Assembly: GCA_023418915.1 (NCBI GenBank)
Contig: JAEZYU010000070.1
Location: 10,913-74,912, forward strand
DNA length: 64,000 bases
Direction: 5' to 3'
Origin: Bacillota bacterium
Lineage (GTDB): Bacteria; Bacillota; Clostridia; Acetivibrionales; DTU013
Below, one piece after another: positions 8,436-16,294 of the stretch (position 1 is the stretch's first letter; each line of letters opens with the position of its first letter). The position numbers and the translations under genes are program-made. Below the pieces are notes generated by a model. It was not told the DNA's origin. It saw only the letters and a list, made by a program, of their open reading frames with translations, and did no database searches.

Positions 8436-10270
8436 GAATACTGTTGAACAATACATACTATAAAAAGAGGTCTGGGAATGGATACCGGTTGCAGCATGTA
8501 TTCCTGCTCCTTTTACTGATTATTGCGGTGCTGCTCTCAGGCTGTTCGCAGGCAGTTCCGGAGAATGCGGAGAGGATCGGCCGCCCTGCCAATCAAGATA
8601 TTCCAATTTCCGGCACATGGGTACTGGAAAGCTGTATCCTGGATGGTTTAACTGAAATGTCTGATGAAAACGATCCCCTAATAGGAAATCTGGTTGGCTT
8701 TTCACAAAATACCATGTTATATGCCGGTGAAATCTACAGAGATATCAGCTACAAGATTAAGCGAGTCAATATTTATGAATACTTTTTGCATAAAAACACT
8801 GACATGCCCGAGCTATTAAACAATTCAGATGATGAAATACTTGTAGTTAATGTGTACTCAAGTGACAGCTTTCTATTTGAATTCATAAAGGATACACAAG
8901 GCGCTATCATAGCTGTTATGGAGGACCGTTACTATAATATGAGGAAATTGTCAGACGAGCTTAATGTTGTGCAGGAGACAATGAAAGAGGAGGCAGAGAG
9001 CGAAGGCTTCGACGAAGATGTAGCGATGAAGCAGCCTCAGCGGTCAGGGATACTGTTGGGAGTCCGCATACCTGTGAAAACAGAGGACGGACTTGGAGAT
9101 TATAAGTACGGAACATACTGGATATCCAGTGAGAACAGCAAGCTTCGGCCGGTTCTGTATGCCAATGACATATATCTGCCAAGGATGGATGGGTTCTGGA
9201 AGCTTATGGTGGAGAAAAAGACCGGTCCTGCCGGGATCGAAGATTCGTTGTATGCATATAAGGTGACAGGCGGAGATAGCAGATTGCCAGGCGCACTTTT
9301 TGAGAATGCGTCAAGGAGAGTAGAAACTAGATTAAGAAAGGCTATCGTGTATGTCGGAAATGACTATGCGTGTGTTGAAAACACTGTGTACGCTGCGGAC
9401 AGCGGCTCTTTGGGAGCGGCTGGAACGGAAAAGATGCTCAGGACGCTGCCCGTAGACAATTTGTCAAGTGTGGACGGCATAAAGATATCCGATATGGCAG
9501 GTGAGAATGGTACGATGGCTATGGAGAATGCCATTGCCGAGGTGTTGAAGAATTCCGGTTACGAGGGTATCATTATCATCGATGAAGAATCTCGGCAAAG
9601 GAATTTTGCGCTGTACAGAAAAACGGGACACTGGTTTTTCAAGGGACGTATAGATCCGGATCAGCAAGGGCAGCTGCCGTATATGGATTTCAGCTTGAAT
9701 CTGCTGCCACCGTCAAATATGGTTGCGTATGATGTTTTACATATCCCATGGACAGAAATGAAGGATAAGCTGCCCAATGCAACTGATATATATACATCGC
9801 CGAATAAAGACCTGGCGGTCATCCTGATCAGAAATGATATATTTTTGTATGCTATCGAGGGTAGGAAGCTGTCTGACGAACCACTGGCGAGGATACGGAT
9901 GGAAGAGGGCAGTACTGTGATTATGGCAGAGTGGGGTATGGGTGATTATATAGCCAGCTGGGAGAAGTCTTTTACTAAGAATAATGAATATAGGACTGTT
10001 GCTAATGAATTGGAGCCGATAGTTGATAATGATGCCGTGGATGCTGTTGGTGCTATGGATGCTGTTGATGTTGTCGGAGCTGTGGATGCTGTTGGTGTTG
10101 TCGGAGCTGTGGATGTGCCGGCATCTATTGTTGGGTCTGCATCATCCGGGTCGGTGCAGTCAGAGACTGCATCTTCCGGGGCCGCATCTTCCAGGTCGGT
10201 GCAGTCAGAGACTGCATCTTCCGGGGATACTTCGCCCAGGGATACTTCGCCCAAGGCTGCAACAGAATGA
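8432..10270 (+). CDS. Lipoprotein of unknown function, co-translated with the histidine kinase
   Basis: 612 residues. A hydrophobic signal segment (about 22-36) ends in a lipobox L-S-G-C with C38 as the lipidation site, so the protein should sit on the outer face of the membrane. No catalytic motif or known domain recognised. The overlap with the kinase stop suggests a role in sensing or modulating that system, which is an inference. The C-terminus (about 530-612) is low complexity: first Ala/Val/Asp repeats (DAVDVVGAVDAVGVVGAVD), then Ser/Ala/Thr repeats. The DNA of this tail, including the stop codon, is repeated twice more downstream in the non-coding region, so the tail looks like repeat expansion rather than conserved protein. 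Confidence 0.7.
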   Translation: MRILLNNTYYKKRSGNGYRLQHVFLLLLLIIAVLLSGCSQAVPENAERIGRPANQDIPISGTWVLESCILDGLTEMSDENDPLIGNLVGFSQNTMLYAGEIYRDISYKIKRVNIYEYFLHKNTDMPELLNNSDDEILVVNVYSSDSFLFEFIKDTQGAIIAVMEDRYYNMRKLSDELNVVQETMKEEAESEGFDEDVAMKQPQRSGILLGVRIPVKTEDGLGDYKYGTYWISSENSKLRPVLYANDIYLPRMDGFWKLMVEKKTGPAGIEDSLYAYKVTGGDSRLPGALFENASRRVETRLRKAIVYVGNDYACVENTVYAADSGSLGAAGTEKMLRTLPVDNLSSVDGIKISDMAGENGTMAMENAIAEVLKNSGYEGIIIIDEESRQRNFALYRKTGHWFFKGRIDPDQQGQLPYMDFSLNLLPPSNMVAYDVLHIPWTEMKDKLPNATDIYTSPNKDLAVILIRNDIFLYAIEGRKLSDEPLARIRMEEGSTVIMAEWGMGDYIASWEKSFTKNNEYRTVANELEPIVDNDAVDAVGAMDAVDVVGAVDAVGVVGAVDVPASIVGSASSGSVQSETASSGAASSRSVQSETASSGDTSPRDTSPKAATE

Positions 10271-10357
10271 TAGTGAGGGCCGGAGCGTTTGTAACACTGA
10301 TCGCTGCCAATAATAGGTTATGAGCGTGAGGGTAGGAGCGCCAGCGCCATTTATTTC

Positions 10358-10503
10358 GGTTATGTTTCTTAAGCACCGACCATAAAGTACCCGTTATAGA
10401 AATAGATGATTCAACTGTAAGTGGACCTGTCTGAAGAGAAGGAGCAGTCCCACCCCATCAACCATGTTCAATGAAGTCTGTCTCAAGGGTAAGAAACATA
10501 ACC
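10358..10503. mobile_element. 146-bp element with 14-bp terminal inverted repeats, copy 1
   Basis: Left end GGTTATGTTTCTTA, right end TAAGAAACATAACC: a perfect 14-bp inverted repeat bounding 146 bp without coding capacity, as in a miniature inverted-repeat element. No target-site duplication is clear. It could equally be a palindromic regulatory or structural element. Confidence 0.5.
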
Positions 10504-10684
10504 TCCACAAACGCCACTGCCGCTCCCATTATATAAGCGGCTATGGGCGTGAGGGCCGGAGCAGTGCAGTCAGAGCCTGCATCTTCTGGGGATACTTCGC
10601 CCAGGGATACTTCGCCCGGAGATACTTCGCCCAAGGCTGCAACAGAATGATAGTGAAGGCCGGAGCGCCATCGCCATTTATTTT

Positions 10685-10830
10685 GGTTATGTTTCTTAAG
10701 CACCGACCATAAAGTACCCGTTATAGAAATAGATGATTCAACTGTAAGTGGACCTGTCTGAAGAGAAGGAGCAGTCCCACCCCATCAAATATGTTCATAG
10801 AAGTCAGTCTCAAGGGTAAGAAACATAACC
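10685..10830. mobile_element. 146-bp inverted-repeat element, copy 2
   Basis: Same 14-bp perfect ends and the same 146-bp length as copy 1, with a few internal substitutions. It lies one 327-bp repeat unit downstream, so it was copied with the whole unit rather than by separate insertion. Confidence 0.5.
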
Positions 10831-11012
10831 TCCACAAACGCCGCTGTCACTCCTATTATATAAGCGAGTTATGAGTGTGAGGGTTGGAGCGGTGCAGTCA
10901 GAGACTGCATCTTCCGGGGATACTTCGCCCGGGGATACTTTGCCCGGAGATACTTCGCCCAAGGCTGCAACAGAATGATAGTGAGGGCCGGAGCGCCAGC
11001 GCCATTTATTTC

Positions 11013-11158
11013 GGTTATGTTTCTTAAGCACCGACCATAAAGTACCCGTTATAGAAATAGATGATTCAACTGTAAGAGGACCTGTCTAAAGAGAAGGAGC
11101 AGTCCCACCCCATCAACTATGTTCATAGAAGTCAGTCTCAAGGGTAAGAAACATAACC
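11013..11158. mobile_element. 146-bp inverted-repeat element, copy 3
   Basis: Third copy with intact 14-bp ends and identical length; internal bases differ slightly (for example AAGAGGACC instead of AAGTGGACC). Conserved ends across three diverging copies suggest recent duplication or selection for the fold. Confidence 0.5.
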
Positions 11159-11320
11159 TCCACAAACGCCACTGCCGCTCCCATTATATAAGCGGCTATG
11201 GGCGTGAGGGTAGGGGCACCAGCATCACTTTGTTTGCTGTACTGTTACTGTTTGTTCAATTACAATAATTCTTCTGATGTGAGGTTTACATAACTACGAG
11301 AAGGAGTGAACTGTGTAAAA

Positions 11321-11453
11321 ATGCAAGTAGTGGGAAGAATTTAGTAAGAAAAATAGATAATTATCTATAAATGCTTTACATAATCTGGACTTGTACTGAG
11401 TTATCGTGAATTTGTATTGAAAAAATTCACTATTGTCTTCCCATTACTTGCAT
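11321..11453. mobile_element. 133-bp palindromic-ended element
   Basis: The left arm ATGCAAGTAGTGGGAAGAAT (11321-11340) pairs with the right arm at 11432-11453, the reverse complement apart from one substitution and a 2-base bulge. Inside are a perfect 14-bp palindrome TAGATAATTATCTA (11354-11367) and a small hairpin GTGAATTT/AAATTCAC (11406-11430). No coding capacity. MITE-like, unrelated in sequence to the 146-bp element. Confidence 0.45.
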
Positions 11454-11462
11454 AATTTAACA

Positions 11463-11533
11463 CTAGAATCCGAAAGTCTGTATCGGACGCCCAAAACTTG
11501 CATTTTTGAGCAGTAAGACTTTCGTGGTATTAG
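11463..11533. repeat. Imperfect 17-bp inverted repeat
   Basis: CTAGAATCCGAAAGTCT (11463-11479) is nearly the reverse complement of AGACTTTCGTGGTATTAG (11516-11533). It lies immediately beside the 133-bp palindromic element and could be part of the same insertion or a terminator-like fold without a T-run. Confidence 0.4.
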
Positions 11534-11552
11534 AACGTTCTTTTATTTAAGG

Positions 11553-11820
11553 TTAACAAGCGCAATAGGCACAAATGGCGGCATTAACAAGCGCAATAGG
11601 CACAAATGGCGGCATTAACAAAATGAATGCAATAGCATAAATGACGACCTTAAACAAAATAATTGCAATAGGCTCAAATGGTGGCATTAACAAGCGCAAT
11701 AGGCACAAATGGCGGCATTAGCAAAATGAATGCAATAGCACAAATGACGACCTTAAACAAAATAATTGCAATAGGCACAAATGACGGCCTTAAACAAAAT
11801 ATTGCCTTAAACAAATTGTA
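11553..11820. repeat. Tandem array A, 31-36-bp units
   Basis: Units of the form TTAACAAGCGCAATAGGCAC followed by AAATGGCGGCA start at 11553, 11584 and 11615 (31-bp spacing), then continue in longer, diverged units to about 11820. About eight units. Non-coding; no spacers, so not CRISPR. Confidence 0.85.
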
Positions 11821-11825
11821 CTAAT

Positions 11826-11975
11826 CAACGCAAGAAATTGTGCCTATCAACGCAACAAATTGTGCTCATCAACGCAACAAAATGTGCCTATCAACGCAAC
11901 AAATTGTGCTCATCAACGCAACAAATTGTGCTCATCAACGCAACAAATTGTGCTCATCAACGCAATTAATCTCAC
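11826..11975. repeat. Tandem array B, 22-bp units
   Basis: Seven copies with exact 22-bp spacing of CAACGCAACAAATTGTGCTC plus AT, starting at 11826, 11848, 11870, 11892, 11914, 11936 and 11958. The core TTGTGCCTATCAACGC is close to the reverse complement of the GCGCAATAGGCACAA core of array A, so the two arrays face each other as a loose inverted repeat. Confidence 0.88.
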
Positions 11976-12033
11976 CTTCAGATGAGTGAATTCAATATAA
12001 ATTCAACAATTTTGAATTTTTTCTCTTATTGTA

Positions 12034-12062
12034 TTGATTTTGTATGAAATATGTGCTAATAT
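12034..12062 (+). promoter_or_regulatory. Predicted sigma-A promoter for ACT-domain/hom operon
   Basis: TTGATT (12034-12039), 17-base spacer, TAATAT (12057-12062), about 50 bases upstream of the ACT-domain gene and just after the repeat region. Confidence 0.5.
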
Positions 12063-12113
12063 TACTCAAATGGCACACAAATGTGCGCCCACTGTGGACA
12101 ATCGGGAGAATAT

Positions 12114-12557
12114 ATGGATAACGGAGCAACATACTTTCTGGTGGACAATACAATACTGCCGGAAGTATTTACAAAGGTGATCGAAGTAAAGAAGCTTCTG
12201 AGCTCGGGTAAAGCAAAGACTATTAATGATGCTGTAAAGGAAGCCGGTCTGAGCAGGAGTGCTTTTTACAAATACAAAGATTACGTATTCCCGTTTTATG
12301 AAACCTCGAGGGGCAGAGTCATTACGCTGTTTTTCGTAGTAGAGGATTTTGCGGGGATACTTTCGAGCATCATTAAAAAGATCGCCCAGGCGAAAGCTAA
12401 TATTATTACAATAAATCAAAACGTACCGATAAACGGTCTTGCGGACGTTACCATATCAATAGCCACTACAGGTATGACGATGGATATTGGTGAGCTTATG
12501 GAAAGCATAGGTGAGATAGAGGGTGTCCGAAGGCAGGAAATACTAGCCAGGGACTGA
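12114..12557 (+). CDS. ACT-domain protein, UPF0735/PheB-like
   Basis: 147 residues from the ATG at 12114, which has GGGAG six bases upstream; an upstream ATG at 12081 lacks a site. The N-terminal part contains a small helix-turn-helix-like stretch (INDAVKEAGLSRSAFYKYKD, about 38-57). An ACT domain follows (about 70-145, ITLFFVVEDFAGILSSIIKKIA), the fold that binds amino acids in regulatory proteins. The same arrangement is known from UPF0735 proteins next to homoserine dehydrogenase genes. With hom 19 bases downstream, a role in sensing or regulating aspartate-family amino-acid synthesis is likely; the exact function is not established. Confidence 0.8.
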   Translation: MDNGATYFLVDNTILPEVFTKVIEVKKLLSSGKAKTINDAVKEAGLSRSAFYKYKDYVFPFYETSRGRVITLFFVVEDFAGILSSIIKKIAQAKANIITINQNVPINGLADVTISIATTGMTMDIGELMESIGEIEGVRRQEILARD

Positions 12558-12576
12558 CCAGGGGAGGACAGATATC

Positions 12577-13818
12577 ATGGATATTGCGATACTAGGGTAT
12601 GGAGTAGTCGGCTCAGGCGTGGCCGAAGTAATAAGAAAGAACAGCCGGAGCATTGAAGATCGGGCTGGAGAAAGGATCAGCGTCAAAAAGATACTTGACA
12701 TCAGGGATTTCCCTGACAGTCCCGATCGTGATCTTATCACAAAAGACCCGACGGAGGTTTTTGACGATCCAGAGATAAAGGTGGTAGCGGAAACCATCGG
12801 AGGTGCCAGGATCGCTTATGAGTATACAAAAAGAGCATTCAATGCAAAGAAGCACGTTGTGACGTCGAACAAGGAGCTTGTCGCAACTTACGGACCGGAG
12901 CTGCTGAGAATGGCATCTGAAAATGGGGTTAGTTATCTTTTTGAAGCCAGCGTAGGAGGCGGAATACCAATAGTAAGGCCTCTGAGCCAATGCCTTGCTG
13001 CCAATGTGATCAATGGTATTACCGGAATATTGAACGGTACGACCAACTATATACTTTCACAGATGCGGAAAGAAAACAGGGATTTCAGTGAGGCTCTTAA
13101 AAGCGCACAGCAGAACGGTTACGCTGAAGCTGATCCAACTGCCGATATCGAAGGGTTTGACGCCTGCAGGAAAATTGCGATTTTATCTTCGATCGCATTT
13201 AGTGAATTCGTGGACTGCAGTAATATCCACACTGAAGGCATTGCAAAAATCAGTCTGGCAGACATGCAGTATGCCGAGGCTATGAATTCGGTGATAAAAC
13301 TGGTCGCTCTCAGCAGAAGAGAAGGCGGCAGGATATTTGCTCGGGTTTCACCGGCTATCATAAGAAGAGATCATCCCCTTTCAAATGTTGAGGACGTGTT
13401 CAACGCCATAGTAGTCAGCGGAGATGCCATCGGAGATGCAATGTTCTACGGAAGAGGTGCAGGCAAGATGCCGACAGCCAGTGCAGTTGTTGCCGATATC
13501 ATAGATATTGCAAGACATAATGAGAGCACAAAAAATGTATGGGTGCGAAAAGAAGAGGACAATCTGGTGCCATTCAACGACAGTGAGACCAGATGTTTCA
13601 TAAGAATTGCAGCAAAGAACAAAGCCGATGCAAACAATGATATCAAAAGGATCTTCGGCGATGTAGAATACATCAGCACGGGATCAGCAGGACAGGAAGA
13701 CGAATTGGCATTTACTACATTGAAAGCGACTGAATCCAGCCTTGACGAGCGGATTGAAACACTCAGGGGCACTTTAGCAATAAAAGAAATAGTTAGCGTA
13801 ATAAGGATACTGGAATGA
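12577..13818 (+). CDS. hom: Homoserine dehydrogenase
   Basis: Reduces L-aspartate-4-semialdehyde to L-homoserine with NAD(P)H, the branch step to threonine and methionine. 413 residues: Rossmann motif GYGVVGSGVAEVI near residue 7, the family motif GILNGTTNYIL (about 150-160), catalytic region with EADPTADIEGFDA (about 185-197), and a C-terminal ACT domain (about 340-413) for allosteric control. Length is normal. Good ribosome-binding site (GGGGAGG). Co-directional with the ACT-domain gene, 19 bases apart. Just after the stop there are degenerate ~30-bp repeats (13816-13870), and the cobalamin riboswitch begins about 120 bases downstream. Confidence 0.93.
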   Translation: MDIAILGYGVVGSGVAEVIRKNSRSIEDRAGERISVKKILDIRDFPDSPDRDLITKDPTEVFDDPEIKVVAETIGGARIAYEYTKRAFNAKKHVVTSNKELVATYGPELLRMASENGVSYLFEASVGGGIPIVRPLSQCLAANVINGITGILNGTTNYILSQMRKENRDFSEALKSAQQNGYAEADPTADIEGFDACRKIAILSSIAFSEFVDCSNIHTEGIAKISLADMQYAEAMNSVIKLVALSRREGGRIFARVSPAIIRRDHPLSNVEDVFNAIVVSGDAIGDAMFYGRGAGKMPTASAVVADIIDIARHNESTKNVWVRKEEDNLVPFNDSETRCFIRIAAKNKADANNDIKRIFGDVEYISTGSAGQEDELAFTTLKATESSLDERIETLRGTLAIKEIVSVIRILE

Positions 13819-13934
13819 ACCTGGACAGTGCTTACCTGAAATAATCCTGAATAATGCTTAGGATTTACCTGAAATATTTTAGTTGAAATATTAGTTAAGA
13901 TAATATAAACTAATTACAGAATTAAAATTTAATA

Positions 13935-14110
13935 GTGTACAGGTATCGGATGGAAATCCGATGCAGAGCATTGATGCTCAAAGAGGGAAGTGGGTTAAAC
14001 TCCCACGCGGTCCCGCCGCTGTATTAGATGAGTTCTGCCGCAAGCCACTGGGAAACCGGGAAGGGGCGGCTGAGCGATGACGCTTGAGCCAGAAGACCTG
14101 CCTGTGCAGT
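13935..14110 (+). ncRNA. Cobalamin (AdoCbl) riboswitch aptamer
   Basis: The conserved core is clear: GAGGGAAG, CTCCCACGCGGTCCCGCCGC, GCCACTGGGAAACCGGGAAG and the 3' signature AGCCAGAAGACCTGCCTGT. The order and spacing match B12 riboswitches. A rho-independent terminator follows at 14179-14211, giving an attenuator that should switch off the downstream adenosyltransferase and importer genes when cobalamin is plentiful. Confidence 0.93.
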
Positions 14111-14178
14111 AACACCATACTCTACGAGAGATAGGGGGTGCATATGATGTCGATCGAACATCGTTATATGTATATAGG

Positions 14179-14211
14179 AGCCTCCTGACTTGCAGTCGGG
14201 GGGCTTTTTTT
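14179..14211 (+). terminator. Riboswitch-controlled terminator
   Basis: AGCCTCCTGAC / GTCGGGGGGCT (14179-14189 with 14195-14205, loop TTGCA) followed by seven T. It lies 70 bases after the B12 aptamer and upstream of the adenosyltransferase gene, so it is the expression platform of the riboswitch. Confidence 0.88.
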
Positions 14212-14355
14212 CGTGAGGTGGTCATCACAGAACAGGCCGCAAATATTTCGTCATACATTTGCTGCGGAACAGGATATAAGAGTTTCGTAAGGTGGCCGTC
14301 ACGGAACAGGCCGCAAATATTTCACCAGACATCCATCACGGAACAGGCTGTGACG
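14212..14355. repeat. Degenerate 74-bp direct repeat after the riboswitch terminator
   Basis: CGTGAGGTGGTCATCACAGA at 14212 and CGTAAGGTGGCCGTCACGGA at 14286 open two 74-bp units sharing GAACAGGCCGCAAATATTTC. A third partial copy (CATCACGGAACAGGCTGTGA) follows near 14334. Non-coding leader of the adenosyltransferase mRNA. Confidence 0.75.
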
Positions 14356-14449
14356 ACTGGCTGACTGAGTTTTGAACATGAATGGCTCCAGCTGAATGGT
14401 CAATTATACAAATGCAGATTTGTTTGACAAATGCAGAAAGGAAAAACAA

Positions 14450-14977
14450 ATGAGAGGTTTGATACATATCTACACAGGTGACGGCAAAGGGAAGACAACA
14501 GCAGCGATTGGACTAGGTGTCAGAGCGTGCGGACAAGGGTTGAAGGTACTTATGGTTCAGTTCCTGAAGGGATCGCCCACAGGAGAGATAAGAAGCATAA
14601 AGTCTCTGGAGCCTGGATTTGAACTCCACAGAGGCACCGGATCAAAAAAGTTCACTTGGCAAATGGATAAAGAAGAAAAAGCGAGGGCATCAGCTGAACA
14701 GGAGGATATATTTGAATACGCCGTCAATGCTGCTGATAAGGGCGAGTGTGACCTTCTTATACTTGACGAGGCCCTAGGTGCAGTTTCATCCGGCATGCTT
14801 GATAATGAACGTCTGATAGGGTTTATTAAAAACAAGCCGGAAAAACTCGAACTGGTGCTGACCGGAAGAGGAGTAGCAAAAGAGCTTATCGATTTAGCCG
14901 ACTATGTGTCTGATATAAGGGCAGTAAAGCATCCGGCAGAAAAAGGTATCAACGCAAGAAAGGGTATTGAATTCTGA
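14450..14977 (+). CDS. Corrinoid (cob(I)alamin) adenosyltransferase, CobA/BtuR type
   Basis: Transfers the adenosyl group of ATP to cob(I)alamin, making adenosylcobalamin. 175 residues from the ATG at 14450 (AAAGGA about 8 bases upstream); the longer frame from 14396 adds 18 residues without a site. P-loop GDGKGKTTA near residues 10-18; further CobA motifs are VLMVQFLKG, LLILDEALG and LVLTGRG. It is the first gene behind the B12 riboswitch and precedes the BtuFCD-like importer, which supports the assignment as salvage of imported corrinoids. Confidence 0.9.
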   Translation: MRGLIHIYTGDGKGKTTAAIGLGVRACGQGLKVLMVQFLKGSPTGEIRSIKSLEPGFELHRGTGSKKFTWQMDKEEKARASAEQEDIFEYAVNAADKGECDLLILDEALGAVSSGMLDNERLIGFIKNKPEKLELVLTGRGVAKELIDLADYVSDIRAVKHPAEKGINARKGIEF

Positions 14978-15022
14978 AACAAAGAGTTCCTGTGGCAGTT
15001 AGTTATGCGGGAGCAATAAACA

Positions 15023-16084
15023 ATGAGAGGATATGTTATTATGAAGAAACAAAAATATATGATCAATAGCGCAGATAATAAAAGAGGACAGAAAGGATAT
15101 TTTTCACTAAAAAGCAGGCTAGTAGTCGTACTTGCAATAATAATGCTGCTGGGTGTATTCACAGGCTGCTCCGGAACAAAGCTGAACGGCGGAAATGAAG
15201 TCAGCGAATCACATAACTCGAATACTGGCTTTCCCTTAACGGTGACCGATGCCAACGGTGATGAGATGGTCTTAGAAAGTGAGCCGCAGCGAATCGTTTC
15301 ACTTACACTTGGATCCGATGAAATACTATTCAGCCTTGTTGACAAAAGCAGGATCGCTTCGCTGACCAGATATGTGGAAGATGAGGGCATATCCAATATT
15401 GCTGCTGAAGCTAAAGGTGTTGCAGCCAGAACTACAATGGACATGGTTGAAAATCTGATAGCATTGAATCCTGATCTGATCATACTGGATACCTGGGCTG
15501 ACCCAAATTATATAAAGCAGCTGAGGGACTCCGGCATCACTGTCTATGCATATAAAACACCAAGTAATATGGATGAGCAGAGAGCTGTTATAACTGAGCT
15601 GGCGCATGTGGTGGGGGCCGATGACAAAGGTAAGGATATTATCGACTGGATGGATGATAAGCTTTCGGCAGTAGAAGAGAAGCTGGCTGCCTTAAAGCCG
15701 GAACAGAAACTGACTGTTATGGATTATGGCGAACTTGGAAGCAGCGGCAAAGGGACCAATTTTGACGATATCGTTACGAGGGCAGGGCTTATAAACGTGA
15801 TATCCAATGCAGGGATCGAAGGATGGCCGGTGATCTCCAAGGAAAAGATAATAGAATTTGATCCGGATATCATTATCCTGCCGTCCTGGTATTATGATGA
15901 AAAAAACTCCTTTGTGTCAATGAAGGACACGCTGATAAACGACCAAAGTCTGCAGACAGTCAAAGCGATAAAGAATGATAGGATCATATCTGTTCCTAAC
16001 CCTCACATCAGTGCGATATCACAATATGCAGTACTCGCAGTGGAGGATGTGGCGAAGGCGGCATATCCCGAATTGTTTAAATAG
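15023..16084 (+). CDS. Cobalamin ABC transporter substrate-binding lipoprotein (BtuF-like)
   Basis: 353 residues. Signal segment (about 32-47) with lipobox F-T-G-C, C49 lipidated. It has the class III binding-protein fold features of BtuF/FecB proteins: PQRIVSLTLGSDEILFSL, LNPDLIILDTWADPNYIKQL and a C-terminal VPNPHISAISQYAVLAVEDV. The start at 15023 has GGGAG 9 bases upstream; an internal ATG at 15041 is an alternative. It lies in the riboswitch-controlled unit ahead of permease and ATPase genes, so cobalamin or a corrinoid is the expected ligand. Confidence 0.87.
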   Translation: MRGYVIMKKQKYMINSADNKRGQKGYFSLKSRLVVVLAIIMLLGVFTGCSGTKLNGGNEVSESHNSNTGFPLTVTDANGDEMVLESEPQRIVSLTLGSDEILFSLVDKSRIASLTRYVEDEGISNIAAEAKGVAARTTMDMVENLIALNPDLIILDTWADPNYIKQLRDSGITVYAYKTPSNMDEQRAVITELAHVVGADDKGKDIIDWMDDKLSAVEEKLAALKPEQKLTVMDYGELGSSGKGTNFDDIVTRAGLINVISNAGIEGWPVISKEKIIEFDPDIIILPSWYYDEKNSFVSMKDTLINDQSLQTVKAIKNDRIISVPNPHISAISQYAVLAVEDVAKAAYPELFK

Positions 16085-16285
16085 CTGGACATGCTTTTGA
16101 ATTGATAAGGAAGCTTAAACTGAACTAAAGGAGCGTCAACAATATCAAGGAAGCTTCAAAGCTATAAAGAAGATTCAAAGTGGCTGAAAATAGAAATTGC
16201 AATATCACAAAGGGATTGAATCATGAGAGAGGATTCATTGAACTAAGGAAGTTTCAACGATACAGAGAGGTCGAATGATACAAAG
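16085..16285. repeat. Degenerate ~20-bp repeats between btuF- and btuC-like genes
   Basis: The 210-base spacer repeats variants of AAGGAAGCTTCAAAGATAC (for example near 16109, 16147, 16169 and 16242) at irregular distance. No open frame of note and no terminator, so transcription can continue into the permease gene. Confidence 0.5.
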
Positions 16286-16294
16286 AGGTAAGGT

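Larger units (their letters stand above)
10199..11220. repeat. Three-copy ~327-bp tandem repeat starting inside the lipoprotein gene
   Basis: The same blocks recur with a period of 327-328 bp: GCCATTTATT begins at 10346, 10673 and 11001. Each unit contains the tail and stop codon of the lipoprotein (GCAACAGAATGATAG), an internal sub-repeat (GATACTTCGCCC in 2-3 copies) and a 146-bp element with inverted ends. Copies 2 and 3 are non-coding; short open frames across them shift between copies and have no ribosome-binding sites. Confidence 0.9.

Noticed and set aside
10023..10313. Plus-strand open frame of about 96 codons over the lipoprotein tail
   Set aside because: Lies in another frame of the lipoprotein gene and exists only because the DNA is repetitive; no ribosome-binding site.
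10458..11031. Short open frames on both strands in the 327-bp repeats
   Set aside because: They begin and end at different points in near-identical copies and lack start signals; repeat shadows.
11553..11975. Possible CRISPR array
   Set aside because: Units are directly tandem with no unique spacers, two different periods, and there are no cas genes in the window.
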